A stretch of DNA of 64,000 nucleotides from CAVQBP01 sp963740945 (GCA_963740945.1 CAVUGE010000012.1:1-64000), one strand, 5' to 3'. Numbered from the stretch's first letter, positions 47,098 to 56,492 are shown. The notes: generated by a model from the sequence alone, not told the origin. Made by a program: numbers and translations.

Positions 47098-47407
47098 AAT
47101 AATTACTCCTTAATTAGTGTTTGTAAGTCATATTTAATAAAACTTGTAAATATTAATAAAAATTCGTTCAAATTTGTGCTTGAGAGCACAGAGATTTATT
47201 TGAGATTCAAATAATATAAACATCATAAATATCAGTATTATAAATACTTGCGCAGAAAAATTTGAGAGAAAGATTGCTGAATGCAAACGCTTTCAAAAAT
47301 AACTTTACAAAACAAAAGTACATATAATAAAAAGCCCAATCTCAAAATAGAACATTTCCAACCCCTAAATAAATCAAATAATATATTCATAAAATGTTGG
47401 AGGAGCT
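47098..47407. other. Divergent intergenic region before the TonB receptor
   Basis: 310 bp of AT-rich sequence between the DUF1572 gene and the TonB-dependent receptor. A short hairpin (TGTGCTTGAGAGCACA) sits at about 47176-47191. I see no clear promoter consensus, although both genes must start here. Confidence 0.45.
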
Positions 47408-50056
47408 ATGTTCGCAAAAACTACAAAAGTTCTTGGAGGAGTATTCTCAATCCTTCTCCTGGTTTTTTGCTTTAATTCTTTTCTGATTGCACAAGGAAAA
47501 GGAAATATAAAGGGGAAAGTAGTTGATAAAAACAATAATCCTGTATCATTTGCCAATATTGTTGTTGAAGGTACCATGACTGGAGCAGCAGCTAACTCGC
47601 AAGGAGAATATACAATTTCTAACTTAAATGCAGGAACATATACATTGAAAGCGAGCTCAGTTGGATACAAAACTGATACCGCCAGTGTAACAGTAGAAGC
47701 TGGAAGAACTACCGAGCAAAATTTTACTTTAGGCAGTGATCTGTTGAACTTAAATGAAGTGGTAGTTACAGGTGTAGTGGCACCTTTGTCTAAAATGAAA
47801 TCGACTGTGGCAATCAGCACCTTAACTCCAAGGGATTTAGAACAGATGCAGCCTAGAAGTACAACTGAAATTTTAAGATATGTACCGGGATTTACACGAA
47901 TCGAGAGTTCGGGTGGAGAAGTAAATGAAAATATAAGCATGAGAGGAATCCTTGGTGTTGAGTATGTAATGTTTATGGAAGACGGACTGCCTGTATTTCC
48001 TACAATGCATACATTTTTCATGAATGCCGATAATTTATTCAGACCGGATTTAAATATTCAAAAAGTGGAAGTTGTCAGAGGTGGAAATTCCGCATTGTTT
48101 GGGTCAAACACTCCAGGTGCTATAATAAACTTTATTGATAAAACCGGTGGAACCGAAACAAAAGGTGTTATGAAATGGACGGCAGCAACTCAGGGATATG
48201 CCCGTTATGATTTTAATGTTAACGGACCTATAACCGATAACTGGCGTTATAATGTGGGTGGCTTTTATAGATATGATCATGGAGTAAGGGATCCCGGTTT
48301 CCCTGGAATCAGCGGTGGACAGTTAAAAGCAAATGTTTCCAGGCTAATGGATAATGGGTTTATTCGTCTTTCCTTAAAATATATAAATGACCGAAATCAA
48401 TTTATTCTTGATTTACCGTTCCAGGGAACTACGAGCCCTGATTATGTTTCAGGATTAAGTGATTATGTATCTATGAATACTGATGAGGGAAATGATATCA
48501 GTGTACCCACTCCGGACGGAAGGTTAAATCTTCCTTTGGATCACGGTTTATATACACAGGCATACTGGTTAACTGCAGACGTTGGATTTAATTTTGAAAA
48601 CGGATGGGGGATAGAAAACGCGGCTCAAATAATGAGCAATCAGCAGGAATGGAATGCAATTTTGCCTTTTGATCTTAAGACAGTAGCCGGTTTTGTATCA
48701 GACTTAAATCTCCCCGCCGGATACAATGCCGAACTTTTTTATACTAACCCTGATAATGGTCTCCCTAGCGAAAGATTTAATACTCCAAACGGTTTAATTG
48801 CTCCGGGTGGAGAATGGCATGTAAGCAAACCCCTCTCTGCTTTCCAGGATCAATTTCAGTTAAAGAAAAGTTTTGGTCCGCACAATTTCTCATTGGGTAT
48901 TTATTTTGCAAATTACTCCCAAATAAATAATTGGTACTTTACTAATATTACTACCGATGTTAGAGATATCCCTAAATTTTTAGATATTATTGCTGTAAAT
49001 GGGGCTGATACTCTTTATTACTCAAAAAACGGATTCAGCAACTATATGTCGAATTATGTTAATGGAACAGGTAGAACTACTATCTTTTCAGGTGTTTTAG
49101 GTGGAAGTTTACAGCTTACTGATCAGCTAAGAGCTGATTTAGGTATTCGTTATGAGTGGGATCAATTTAATCAAAGTTCAGAAAATACTGCAGCTCGAGA
49201 TTTAGATGGAAACAGCAAAACATTATATGATAATCAATTTTTATGGGGAAATAATTCATACCGTCATTTCAATAAATGGCTGCAGGATTATGCTGCTTCC
49301 ATAGGATTAAATTATTCTGTTAACGATAATTATGCATTTTATGTACAGGGAAGCCGTGCATACAAAATGCCGGCGTTAGATGAATTCTTAAATGCAACTT
49401 CACAAGCTCAAACCGATGTATTTGAAGACCGGCAAGTTCTGGGTGGCGAGGCTGGAATTAAGTATACTTCTCCTGTATTGGGATATACACTGGATGCATT
49501 TTATACTGTTTTAAAGAACATCACAAGCCAGGGAGCAGTTGTAGATCCGGTTACAAAGCAGACAATCTGGCTCGTTACCACATCTCCCCAAAACAGATCA
49601 TATGGATTGGAACTTGAAATTTCAGCCGCACCATTCGAAGGATTAAGAATTCTGGGTAATGGAACATTAATAAGAGCTGAACAGGGTTCCGGAGCCGGAG
49701 CCGATATCGGCAGCTTACTTAATGGTGTACCGGCATTTATTGGAAATATTTCAGGAACTTACTCTGTTAACAATTGGACACTTCTTGCTGATTATCATTT
49801 TGTCGGGATTAGATATTCAGATGTTTCTGCCGGCACTAATCTTCCGCCGTATGGTTATATCAATATTGGTCTTTCTTACAGCATACCGAATTCCGGAGTA
49901 ATGATTAATGCAAATCTGCTAAATGCAACAATGTCTAAAGGATTGGAAGAAGGAAATCCAAGACAGGTTTTATCAGCAGCCGGGCAAACTTCAATGTATC
50001 TTGCCAGACCTATATTACCAACAAGATTCTCCCTGGATCTTAGCTATACTTTCTAA
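47408..50056 (+). CDS. TonB-dependent receptor with carboxypeptidase-like N-domain
   Basis: An 882-residue outer-membrane receptor. A signal peptide (to LIAQ, about 29) is followed by a carboxypeptidase-regulatory-like domain (GNIKGKVVDKNNNPVSFAN, 30-115), a plug (RGILGVEYVMFMEDGLPVFP and VEVVRGGNSALFGSNTPGAI), and a barrel ending RFSLDLSYTF. No SusD partner follows; the next gene is a GH65 enzyme after a terminator. A glycan or glycoside is the likely cargo, but iron-type ligands cannot be excluded. RBS GGAGGA lies 5 bp before the ATG. Confidence 0.88.
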   Translation: MFAKTTKVLGGVFSILLLVFCFNSFLIAQGKGNIKGKVVDKNNNPVSFANIVVEGTMTGAAANSQGEYTISNLNAGTYTLKASSVGYKTDTASVTVEAGRTTEQNFTLGSDLLNLNEVVVTGVVAPLSKMKSTVAISTLTPRDLEQMQPRSTTEILRYVPGFTRIESSGGEVNENISMRGILGVEYVMFMEDGLPVFPTMHTFFMNADNLFRPDLNIQKVEVVRGGNSALFGSNTPGAIINFIDKTGGTETKGVMKWTAATQGYARYDFNVNGPITDNWRYNVGGFYRYDHGVRDPGFPGISGGQLKANVSRLMDNGFIRLSLKYINDRNQFILDLPFQGTTSPDYVSGLSDYVSMNTDEGNDISVPTPDGRLNLPLDHGLYTQAYWLTADVGFNFENGWGIENAAQIMSNQQEWNAILPFDLKTVAGFVSDLNLPAGYNAELFYTNPDNGLPSERFNTPNGLIAPGGEWHVSKPLSAFQDQFQLKKSFGPHNFSLGIYFANYSQINNWYFTNITTDVRDIPKFLDIIAVNGADTLYYSKNGFSNYMSNYVNGTGRTTIFSGVLGGSLQLTDQLRADLGIRYEWDQFNQSSENTAARDLDGNSKTLYDNQFLWGNNSYRHFNKWLQDYAASIGLNYSVNDNYAFYVQGSRAYKMPALDEFLNATSQAQTDVFEDRQVLGGEAGIKYTSPVLGYTLDAFYTVLKNITSQGAVVDPVTKQTIWLVTTSPQNRSYGLELEISAAPFEGLRILGNGTLIRAEQGSGAGADIGSLLNGVPAFIGNISGTYSVNNWTLLADYHFVGIRYSDVSAGTNLPPYGYINIGLSYSIPNSGVMINANLLNATMSKGLEEGNPRQVLSAAGQTSMYLARPILPTRFSLDLSYTF

Positions 50057-50064
50057 TCTTTTTT

Positions 50065-50098
50065 GCAGGCGTTCAATTAATTGAGCGCCTGCTTTTTT
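50065..50098 (+). terminator. Rho-independent terminator after the TonB receptor
   Basis: GCAGGCG...CGCCTGC stem with inner TTCAATTAATTGAG and a following run of six T. It lies 9 bp past the receptor stop and 20 bp before the GH65 start, so GH65 is probably expressed partly by read-through or from its own weak promoter. Confidence 0.82.
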
Positions 50099-50117
50099 AT
50101 TTATTAAAATATTTTAT

Positions 50118-52295
50118 ATGAGGATTCACCTAAAACTTAAAAAAATCATTTTAATATTTTCTATATTATTTGCGACAATATTTCCACAGGATTCCTCTTT
50201 TATATTAAAAACCACAAGCTTCAATAATTATACACCCGCAAGCTTAGGGAACGGATATTTTAGTATCGAAACATCTCAAACAGGAACCAAACCAACCGGT
50301 TCATATATGGCATGGATATATGATAAAGGCGATGGGGATATACCGAGAATGGCAAGGTTACCTGCATGGAATGAAATCAATTTCTATAACGGTAAAAGCT
50401 GGTTGAATGATGCACAATTAAATTCTTCAAATTTTTCTTCATATGAGCAAAAGCTGGATATGTTTAACGGACTGCTTAGTACAAAATATATGTGGAATAA
50501 CGAGGGGAAGATTACTAAAATTGAAACAGAAACCTTTATTTCCAGGAAGGATGAAAACCTCGCCGCTATTAAATTTGAAATCATGCCCCACTTTACCGGG
50601 AATGTAAAAGTATATCTACCCTTAAAAGATTGGGATCCTCCTAACAGAAAAAGATATGCAGAATTAAAAAAGATTGCGCCAAATCCTCCCGGTTCTTATC
50701 CGGCAGAGTGGTATCCAGGTTATATGAAATTGGAAAGCAAAGGCGTTGATACATCTTCCAATAAAACAGAGATCTGGATGAATTCTAAGGCTGATGGAAG
50801 ACCTTATGTAGTCTCAGAAGCAGTCAATATTAATTGGACTCAAGGATTAAAAAATAAAACTATAAAGCTGATTAATAATAAGAATGAATCTGGAATAGAA
50901 ATAGATTTTATTGCTGATGCAAATCAAACGTATACATTTTATAAATATATATCCGCTATTTCATCCAATGATACTCAAGATTATTTTGAGACTGCAAAAG
51001 AGAATTCCAGCAATGCCGGTGCAAGGGGGTATGAGAACCTTTTAGAAGATAACAATAAAGAATGGGAAAAATTATGGAAAACGGATATCTTGATTAAAGG
51101 GGATCCGGAATTGCAAAGAGTTGTTCATTCAATGATGTTTTATTTATTCTGCAGTATCAGAGAAGGTACCGGTTTTAGTATTCCCCCAATGGGTTTAGCG
51201 AATGATGGTTACTATGGGCATATTTTCTGGGATGCGGATATTTTTATGTTCCCATCACTGCTTTTAATGCATCCCGGAATGGCAAAATCAATGGTGGATT
51301 TCAGATTTAAATCTATTAAGGCCGCTGAAGAAAATGCAAAGTTAAACGGATATAAAGGAGCCATGTATCCCTGGGAATCAGATGAATTGGGAAATGAGGC
51401 AACACCGGCTTTTGCTTATCAAAATGCTTTATCCGAAAATCATATCACCGGTGATGTTGCTTTAGCGCAATGGCAATACTACTCAGCGACAGGAGATAAG
51501 AAATGGTTAGCTGATACCGGCTATAATGTAATAAAAGCCACTGCGGATTTCTGGACAAGCAGAGTTTCCTATAATAAGGAGAAAGACAGATATGAAATAA
51601 AAAATATTGTTTCTGTTGATGAAGGAAGTGTCGGTATAAAAAATGATACCTATACTAATTCTATAGCAAAGAAGAACCTGGAAATTGCTATTATAGCAAG
51701 CCGTATATTAAACAAAGAAGTAAATCCGAAGTGGGAAGAAGTTAAAAATAAAATTTATATTCCTTATGATTCTGTAAATCAAATATATCCGACATATGAA
51801 AATGCTCCGGATTCGATTTTGGGTTCGGTTGTTACTCTTTTAAGCTATCCTATTGAAGTAAATATGAGTGATAATGCAAAGATGAACAATCTTGAAAATG
51901 CCGCCGGGCTTGTTTATAAAGAAGGACCAGGAGCAATGATGACTGTAACTTTATTACCAATTATCGCAGCAGAAGTAAAAAATGAAAATATTCTTGATAA
52001 GCTTTCCATTATATCATATAAAGGATATCTGCACCCTCCATTTAATGTATTAACCGAAACGCCGCACAATCATTCGATCAATTTTATAACGGGTGCGGGA
52101 GGATATCTGCAGCAAATCATTTACGGATATACCGGATTAAGAATAACTGATAACGGAGTCATTGAAAAATATAAACCTATCCTGCCTAAGAACATTGAGG
52201 AACTAACACTACAGAATTTCCATTTAAATGGTAAGACATATGATATCAGCATCAGTGGAAATAAATTAACTATAACTCCCCCCTCTCCCTACTAA
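50118..52295 (+). CDS. Exported glycoside hydrolase family 65-like enzyme
   Basis: A 725-residue protein with signal peptide (to FPQ, about 24). The middle carries the (alpha/alpha)6 barrel of GH65: GHIFWDADIFMFPSLLLMHP and YKGAMYPWESDELGNEATPA. The acid residue is probably Glu in VSVDEGSVGIKNDTYTN (about 501), the place of the family's VIGPDEY-type motif. GH65 enzymes act on alpha-glucosides such as trehalose, kojibiose or glucosyl-galactosyl groups, by hydrolysis or phosphorolysis; an exported form favours hydrolysis. It follows a TonB receptor, suggesting uptake linked to degradation. Confidence 0.82.
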   Translation: MRIHLKLKKIILIFSILFATIFPQDSSFILKTTSFNNYTPASLGNGYFSIETSQTGTKPTGSYMAWIYDKGDGDIPRMARLPAWNEINFYNGKSWLNDAQLNSSNFSSYEQKLDMFNGLLSTKYMWNNEGKITKIETETFISRKDENLAAIKFEIMPHFTGNVKVYLPLKDWDPPNRKRYAELKKIAPNPPGSYPAEWYPGYMKLESKGVDTSSNKTEIWMNSKADGRPYVVSEAVNINWTQGLKNKTIKLINNKNESGIEIDFIADANQTYTFYKYISAISSNDTQDYFETAKENSSNAGARGYENLLEDNNKEWEKLWKTDILIKGDPELQRVVHSMMFYLFCSIREGTGFSIPPMGLANDGYYGHIFWDADIFMFPSLLLMHPGMAKSMVDFRFKSIKAAEENAKLNGYKGAMYPWESDELGNEATPAFAYQNALSENHITGDVALAQWQYYSATGDKKWLADTGYNVIKATADFWTSRVSYNKEKDRYEIKNIVSVDEGSVGIKNDTYTNSIAKKNLEIAIIASRILNKEVNPKWEEVKNKIYIPYDSVNQIYPTYENAPDSILGSVVTLLSYPIEVNMSDNAKMNNLENAAGLVYKEGPGAMMTVTLLPIIAAEVKNENILDKLSIISYKGYLHPPFNVLTETPHNHSINFITGAGGYLQQIIYGYTGLRITDNGVIEKYKPILPKNIEELTLQNFHLNGKTYDISISGNKLTITPPSPY

Positions 52296-52748
52296 GCCTG
52301 AGCTTTACCCACACATGGGACAAAGAACTCTTTTCATGTAACGCGAAACTCCGTTTCGCAAAAAAGGCATTAAAACAATAAGGTTCAAACCAGACAACAT
52401 GACAAATGCATAGTTATCATTGCAAATAAGCCTTTCCCTTTGAAAGGGAAAGGTTGGATAGGGTTTATTTAATTCAATGACATATGCTACATATCCAAAG
52501 TTTTTGTTTAAGCGATAATTTATATAAATATATAAATTAAGGTTTTAGCCTTTGTTTTTAATATCCAGTATAAAATTATGAATCTTGATTCTTATTCTTA
52601 ATATATTTAATTTATTTTCATTCATTGCTTTATATATTTTTTCGTTGAAAATAATCTGGAACAAAATCTCTCATAGCATGTAAAATATTATATAGATTTT
52701 TGTTGAATTAATTATTATTATAAAGAAACATTACAGAAGAAGGCCGAT
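52296..52748. other. Intergenic with two dispersed repeats
   Basis: 52338-52363 is the inverse of the hairpin repeat at 39764-39793. 52390-52525 is copy 2 of repeat family C (left end CCAGACAACATGACAAATGC, central hairpin CCTTTCCCTTTGAAAGGGAA). The remainder to 52748 is AT-rich and holds the promoter region of the next gene. Confidence 0.7.
52390..52525. repeat. MITE-like repeat family C, copy 2
   Basis: Left terminal 21-mer at 52390-52410, then the hairpin core at 52426-52474. The homology to 2711-2841 continues through GTTTAAGCGATAA. In copy 1 the inverse of the 21-mer forms the right end. No open frame fits. Confidence 0.65.
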
Positions 52749-53315
52749 ATGAAAGTACGCGAATTATCTTTTAAGGATCGGGAAGAACATTTTATATTAA
52801 AACCAATAAAAGATTTCTTTACCCCATATGAATTGTGGGGGAGACAAAACCGCAATCAGTTCCTGGTAGGGCTCCTTTTAGTTGCTGCTTATTTTTTAGG
52901 AAATTTTATATCTAAAAATAATCATCCCGCATGGGATCCTTTCCTTCATTCTTCAATTGGTTTACTAATTGCTGTAATAACCTGTGTTGGGCTGATAATA
53001 GTAAGATTTGCTTCGGCTCTATTTAATTTTACCCCGCATATATATCCCTGGTATGAAAAATATATGCCGATGATAATATCCCTGTTAGGATTAATCACTC
53101 TACTCGCTATACAAAATCTAAGCAGCGGCGGTAGTTACGATGCCAGCCTCTGGATAAACATGATTGTACTACTGGTTATTTTTATTATTGCTGCCGGTTA
53201 TTTTGTTGAGGGTAGTAATGAAAAGATAATAAAAATATGGTTCTCTCTCTTAGGTTATTTCTTTTCCATTATTGCACTATTTTATTTTTTAGATGCTTAT
53301 CTAATTAAGATCTAA
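52749..53315 (+). CDS. Unknown integral membrane protein
   Basis: A 188-residue protein with a charged soluble start (about 1-38, ending TPYELWGRQNRNQF) and four or five membrane helices. I recognise no family. Its ATG has a purine-rich AGAAGAAGG stretch upstream (about 52736-52743). It ends 90 bp before the promoter-like site at 53354 and shares no clear operon. Confidence 0.6.
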   Translation: MKVRELSFKDREEHFILKPIKDFFTPYELWGRQNRNQFLVGLLLVAAYFLGNFISKNNHPAWDPFLHSSIGLLIAVITCVGLIIVRFASALFNFTPHIYPWYEKYMPMIISLLGLITLLAIQNLSSGGSYDASLWINMIVLLVIFIIAAGYFVEGSNEKIIKIWFSLLGYFFSIIALFYFLDAYLIKI

Positions 53316-53353
53316 AAAACGTTTGATTAAAAACATAAAACAATTATTTAATC

Positions 53354-53384
53354 TTGACTTTATTGTAAGGATTAAATACTTTTG
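53354..53384 (+). promoter_or_regulatory. Bacteroidota-type promoter
   Basis: TTGAC (53354-53358) and TACTTTTG (53377-53384) match the group's -33 TTG and -7 TAnnTTTG elements. Their spacing is close to the usual 19-20 bp. It points into the 53405 reading frame. Confidence 0.5.
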
Positions 53385-53404
53385 AATAAATAAATTTTTA
53401 ATAA

Positions 53405-53524
53405 ATGAAATATATTTTAATGTTTTTACCGGACAATTTCTCAACAAATAATTGCTGTTGTATCTGTAACTGCATCTGTTGTTGTACTGCTTTTAACGGC
53501 AGGAGGAAATTTATCCGTACTTAA
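53405..53524 (+). CDS. Putative 39-residue cysteine-packed peptide
   Basis: The reading frame begins MKYILMFLPDNFSTNN, then eight cysteines within eleven residues (CCCICNCICCC), then TAFNGRRKFIRT. It lies about 20 bp after a promoter-like site and ends about 22 bp before a terminator, so a transcript of about 190 nt is plausible. The RBS is weak (TTTTTAATAAATG). Caution: shifted by one base, the same DNA encodes a hydrophobic run (IIAVVSVTASVVVLLL) without an ATG, and the cysteines may be an accident of that frame. It could be a structural RNA instead. No family recognised. Confidence 0.35.
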   Translation: MKYILMFLPDNFSTNNCCCICNCICCCTAFNGRRKFIRT

Positions 53525-53546
53525 GCTTTAAGTAATAATTTAAATT

Positions 53547-53585
53547 AAAAACCCGCTGCCGCTATAATCGTCAGCGGGTTTTTTG
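53547..53585 (+). terminator. Rho-independent terminator
   Basis: AAAACCCGCTG...CAGCGGGTTTTTT with an inner loop of about 13 bases. A textbook form; it ends the transcript of the 53405 frame and separates it from the downstream array. Confidence 0.85.
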
Positions 53586-53591
53586 TTTTAA

Positions 53592-53626
53592 AAGGTTAAC
53601 ACCGGGATTAATCCCGGTGTATGAAT
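53592..53626. repeat. Dispersed GTTAACACCGGG hairpin
   Basis: AGGTTAACACCGGGATTAAT followed by CCCGGTGTATG: a perfect CACCGGG/CCCGGTG stem with the AAGGTTAAC lead. Relatives with the same lead occur at 55394, 56601, 60570, 60749 and 63495. Confidence 0.7.
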
Positions 53627-53646
53627 ATCATTAAAAAACCAGAACC

Positions 53647-54472
53647 AAAAAACCCCGTTAGGGGTGACATATTATTAGAAAAATATTTCAATACATTTTC
53701 AAAAAACCCCGTTAGGGGTGACATATTATTAGAAAAATATTTCAATACATTTTCAAAAACCCCGTTAGGGGTGACATATTATTAGAAAAATATTTCAATA
53801 CATTTTCAAAAACCCCGTTAGGGGTGACATATTATTAGAAAAATATTTCAATACATTTTCAAAAACCCCGTTAGGGGTGACATATTATTAGAAAAATATT
53901 TCAATACATTTTCAAAAACCCCGTTAGGGGTGATATATTATTAGAAAAATATTTCAATACATTTTCAAAAACCCCGTTAGGGGTGACATATTATTAGAAA
54001 AATATTTCAATACATTTTCAAAAACCCCGTTAGGGGTGACATATTATTAGAAAAATATTTCAATACATTTTCAAAAACCCCGTTAGGGGTGACATATTAT
54101 TAGAAAAATATTTCAATACATTTTCAAAAACCCCGTTAGGGGTGATATATTATTAGAAAAATATTTCAATACATTTTCAAAAAACCCCGTTAGGGGTGAC
54201 ATATTATTAGAAAAATATTTCAATACATTTTCAAAAAACCCCGTTAGGGGTGACATATTATTAGAAAAATATTTCAATACATTTTCAAAAACCCCGTTAG
54301 GGGTGACATATTATTAGAAAAATATTTCAATACATTTTCAAAAAACCCCGTTAGGGGTGACATATTATTAGAAAAATATTTCAATACATTTTCAAAAAAC
54401 CCCGTTAGGGGTGACATATTATTAGAAAAATATTTCAATACATTTTCAAAAAACCCCGTTAGGGGTGACATA
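53647..54472. repeat. Sixteen-copy 53/54-bp tandem repeat
   Basis: The unit CCCCGTTAGGGGTGACATA plus TTATTAGAAAAATATTTCAA plus TACATTTTCAAAA(A/AA) occurs at 53653, 53707, 53760 and then every 53-54 bp up to 54454. The length differs only in the A run. Two units (53919, 54131) share a C-to-T change, GATAT for GACAT, four units apart, so a block of four was duplicated. Each unit contains a CCCC/GGGG mini-hairpin. It is not a CRISPR: there are no unique spacers. It ends 36 bp before the DUF4395 gene. Confidence 0.95.
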
Positions 54473-54508
54473 ATCCTTGATTTATAATTCTTATTAAAAG
54501 GTAATATT

Positions 54509-54973
54509 ATGAACCAAATTATTGAAAAAATCGATAAAACTTCCTTAAAATTTAACCAGGCATGCATTGTGCTGTTTACAAGCCTGGCATTTTTATTAAA
54601 TACCGCCTGGATTGCTGCTTTAGTAGGAATAGTCCTGCTGCTTGATACCCTGATCCCCGGAACCGGGTTATTTAAACTACTCTATAAAAATATAATAAAG
54701 CCCTTAAAACTCTTAAAGCCGGATATAATTGAAGAAAGCAGCTCCCCCCACCGGTTTGCACAGGGATTAGGAGGCTCCTTTCTTCTTTTATCTTTTATCC
54801 TCGTGCAATACACCGGACTCATATTCATCGGATGGGCTCTCTCTTTTATAGTAATAGCGCTTGCGTTCATAAATCTAACACTCGATTTCTGCGCCGGCTG
54901 CTTTATTTATTTCCAGCTGCAGAAGTTGAAACTTTCTTCAACTTCTTCAATAACAGGGAATAAAAATGCTTGA
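54509..54973 (+). CDS. DUF4395 family membrane protein
   Basis: A 154-residue protein with three or four membrane helices. It shows the DUF4395 pattern: KIDKTSLKFNQACIVLF, SSPHRFAQGLGGSFLLLSF and LDFCAGCFIYFQL. The family occurs with thioredoxin-fold proteins, and its C-terminal CxGC is a plausible redox site, suggesting electron or disulphide transfer across the membrane (inference). It overlaps the thioredoxin gene by 8 bp. The whole upstream array lies in its leader region. Confidence 0.85.
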   Translation: MNQIIEKIDKTSLKFNQACIVLFTSLAFLLNTAWIAALVGIVLLLDTLIPGTGLFKLLYKNIIKPLKLLKPDIIEESSSPHRFAQGLGGSFLLLSFILVQYTGLIFIGWALSFIVIALAFINLTLDFCAGCFIYFQLQKLKLSSTSSITGNKNA

Positions 54974-55361
54974 GAGAATAATTATTCTGACTTTATTTCT
55001 TTTTCTTACTTATTTACTGGTAAGAAAACTTTTTACAACAAAAACAATTTCTAACGAATATCTGCCATTGGAGCTTAGTAGTCTGAACCCTGCCTTACCT
55101 ACAATATTATATTTCTGGACAGAACAATGTGCTCAATGCAATAGTGTTCAGAAACCTGCTATCCTTAAATTAAAGGATGAAGGTAAAAAGTTTAATTTAA
55201 TCTCCTTAAATGCCATAGAAGACCTCGAAATGACAAAGCTTCTGAAAATTAAAACCGTCCCTTCTACCGTAATTTTAAGCAGTGATAAAAATGTAAAATT
55301 TATTAATAATGGGTATGCATCCGATACCCTATTGAAAGAACAACTTAATAACCAGAGATGA
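54966..55361 (+). CDS. Membrane-anchored thioredoxin-fold protein
   Basis: A 131-residue protein with one N-terminal membrane helix (about 3-19) and a thioredoxin domain with the active site WTEQCAQC (Cys55, Cys58) and the cis-proline at KTVPST. It exchanges thiols and disulphides, probably in the periplasm. It overlaps the DUF4395 gene, so the two are one unit. After it, 55362-55622 holds two hairpin repeats and heptamer repeats. Confidence 0.88.
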   Translation: MLERIIILTLFLFLTYLLVRKLFTTKTISNEYLPLELSSLNPALPTILYFWTEQCAQCNSVQKPAILKLKDEGKKFNLISLNAIEDLEMTKLLKIKTVPSTVILSSDKNVKFINNGYASDTLLKEQLNNQR

Positions 55362-55589
55362 TATCTTTTTCCTTTGTTTGGGGGTTCTCTCACACAAAGG
55401 TTAACTCCGGGCTTTAAGTCCGGCGAGGGTGAGGTTAAACTCAAATATTGTGAGACATTATTATTACTCATTTAGACTTTTCACACAGCCTCTTCAGCCC
55501 GGTGAACACACCTTCTACAAAAAAAACCTTCTCCCGACTTCAGTCCGGTAAGATGTATGGCGAGTATCCTGCACATTCCATTCCAGTCT

Positions 55590-55636
55590 CACTACTCAAT
55601 ACTAACTACTCACTACTAACTACTAAATACTAACTT
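55590..55636. repeat. Heptamer array TACTAAC
   Basis: TACTCAA, TACTAAC, TACTCAC, TACTAAC, TACTAAA, TACTAAC follow head to tail. The last copies overlap the stop codon and the final codons (KVSI) of the membrane protein at 55623, read on the minus strand. Confidence 0.85.
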
Positions 55637-56492
55637 TACGGTAAAGCACCAATTCACTCCCAAGTATCCATACCTTAATGAATACCCTGCTCCATATAAG
55701 GACCTGCTGAATAATAAATATTATAAAAATCTTTAATCCCGAAGTCATTCCAACAGCACCCTCAATACTGAAATAAACTATAAAAAGTAGAATCGGCACA
55801 ATAAGCAGACTTAAATAAAGAAAATAAGTGCTCAAGAAATGCCTGAATACAAAACCCATCGCTCTAAATAAAGTCTTAAAAGGCTTATATCCTACATTCT
55901 CAACCAACATTACCTTCGCATAATCGGTAACCGTCAGAATAAATATAAATAAGATAAGGTGGATTAAAACCCCTGCTGCTCCAATATAAAACAATGAAAC
56001 CTCACTCTCAACTCTATCGAATGCCGAGTCCAACACCTTCCCCAGAGATATATAAATCGAAGCGGCAACTATAACCTGTATTATAATCGAATAAATCGCC
56101 AGTCTCAAAAATTTTGAAAAATATACTCCACTCCCTTCCCAGAATAGCCTTAGTGAATACTTACCCTCCTCCCTTCTCAGAACAGTTAATATCCCTCCCT
56201 CAAAGAAGATTGTAAAAAGAAGATACAATATCCCCATCCATACTGCCGTTGATATATATGGATCGATTACTTTACCATATTGATTTATGAAGTCCCTATA
56301 TACCGTATAATCAAAATCTTTAATTAATGAACTGAAAGCCATTGAGTTCCCTGCTTCATTTTCTATTGTCTTTTCGAAAGGGATTGCTAAAACCAATGCG
56401 AGAAGCAGCGTTATTACATAAATAATTAAAGTTAGCTTTTTAGCGTCTAAGGCTGATAGAAAACCCGCAACATAAGCTGAAATAATTTTCAT
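55623..56492 (-). CDS. Membrane protein of unknown family
   Basis: A 289-residue protein with about six hydrophobic helices (from SAYVAGFLSALDAKKLTLIIY to IFIIFIIQQVLIWSRVFIK). The middle resembles glycerophosphoryl-diester-type or 'DUF975-like' multi-helix membrane proteins, but I do not assign a family. Its last codons come from a heptamer repeat, which suggests the original stop has moved. It is followed upstream by heptamer-rich DNA. Confidence 0.6.
   Translation of the reverse strand: MKIISAYVAGFLSALDAKKLTLIIYVITLLLALVLAIPFEKTIENEAGNSMAFSSLIKDFDYTVYRDFINQYGKVIDPYISTAVWMGILYLLFTIFFEGGILTVLRREEGKYSLRLFWEGSGVYFSKFLRLAIYSIIIQVIVAASIYISLGKVLDSAFDRVESEVSLFYIGAAGVLIHLILFIFILTVTDYAKVMLVENVGYKPFKTLFRAMGFVFRHFLSTYFLYLSLLIVPILLFIVYFSIEGAVGMTSGLKIFIIFIIQQVLIWSRVFIKVWILGSELVLYRKVSI

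Noticed and set aside
53405..53524. Calling the cysteine-rich frame a firm RiPP precursor
   Set aside because: No modification enzyme or transporter adjoins it, and an alternative frame over the same DNA is equally plausible.
53647..54472. CRISPR array
   Set aside because: The whole 53/54-bp unit is repeated with no unique spacers, and no cas genes are nearby; it is a tandem repeat.
54274..54567. 97-codon minus-strand frame with an 18-residue repeat (MSPLTGFFENVLKYFSNN)
   Set aside because: It exists only where the array units happen to be 54 bp; 53-bp units break the frame, and it runs antisense over the DUF4395 start.
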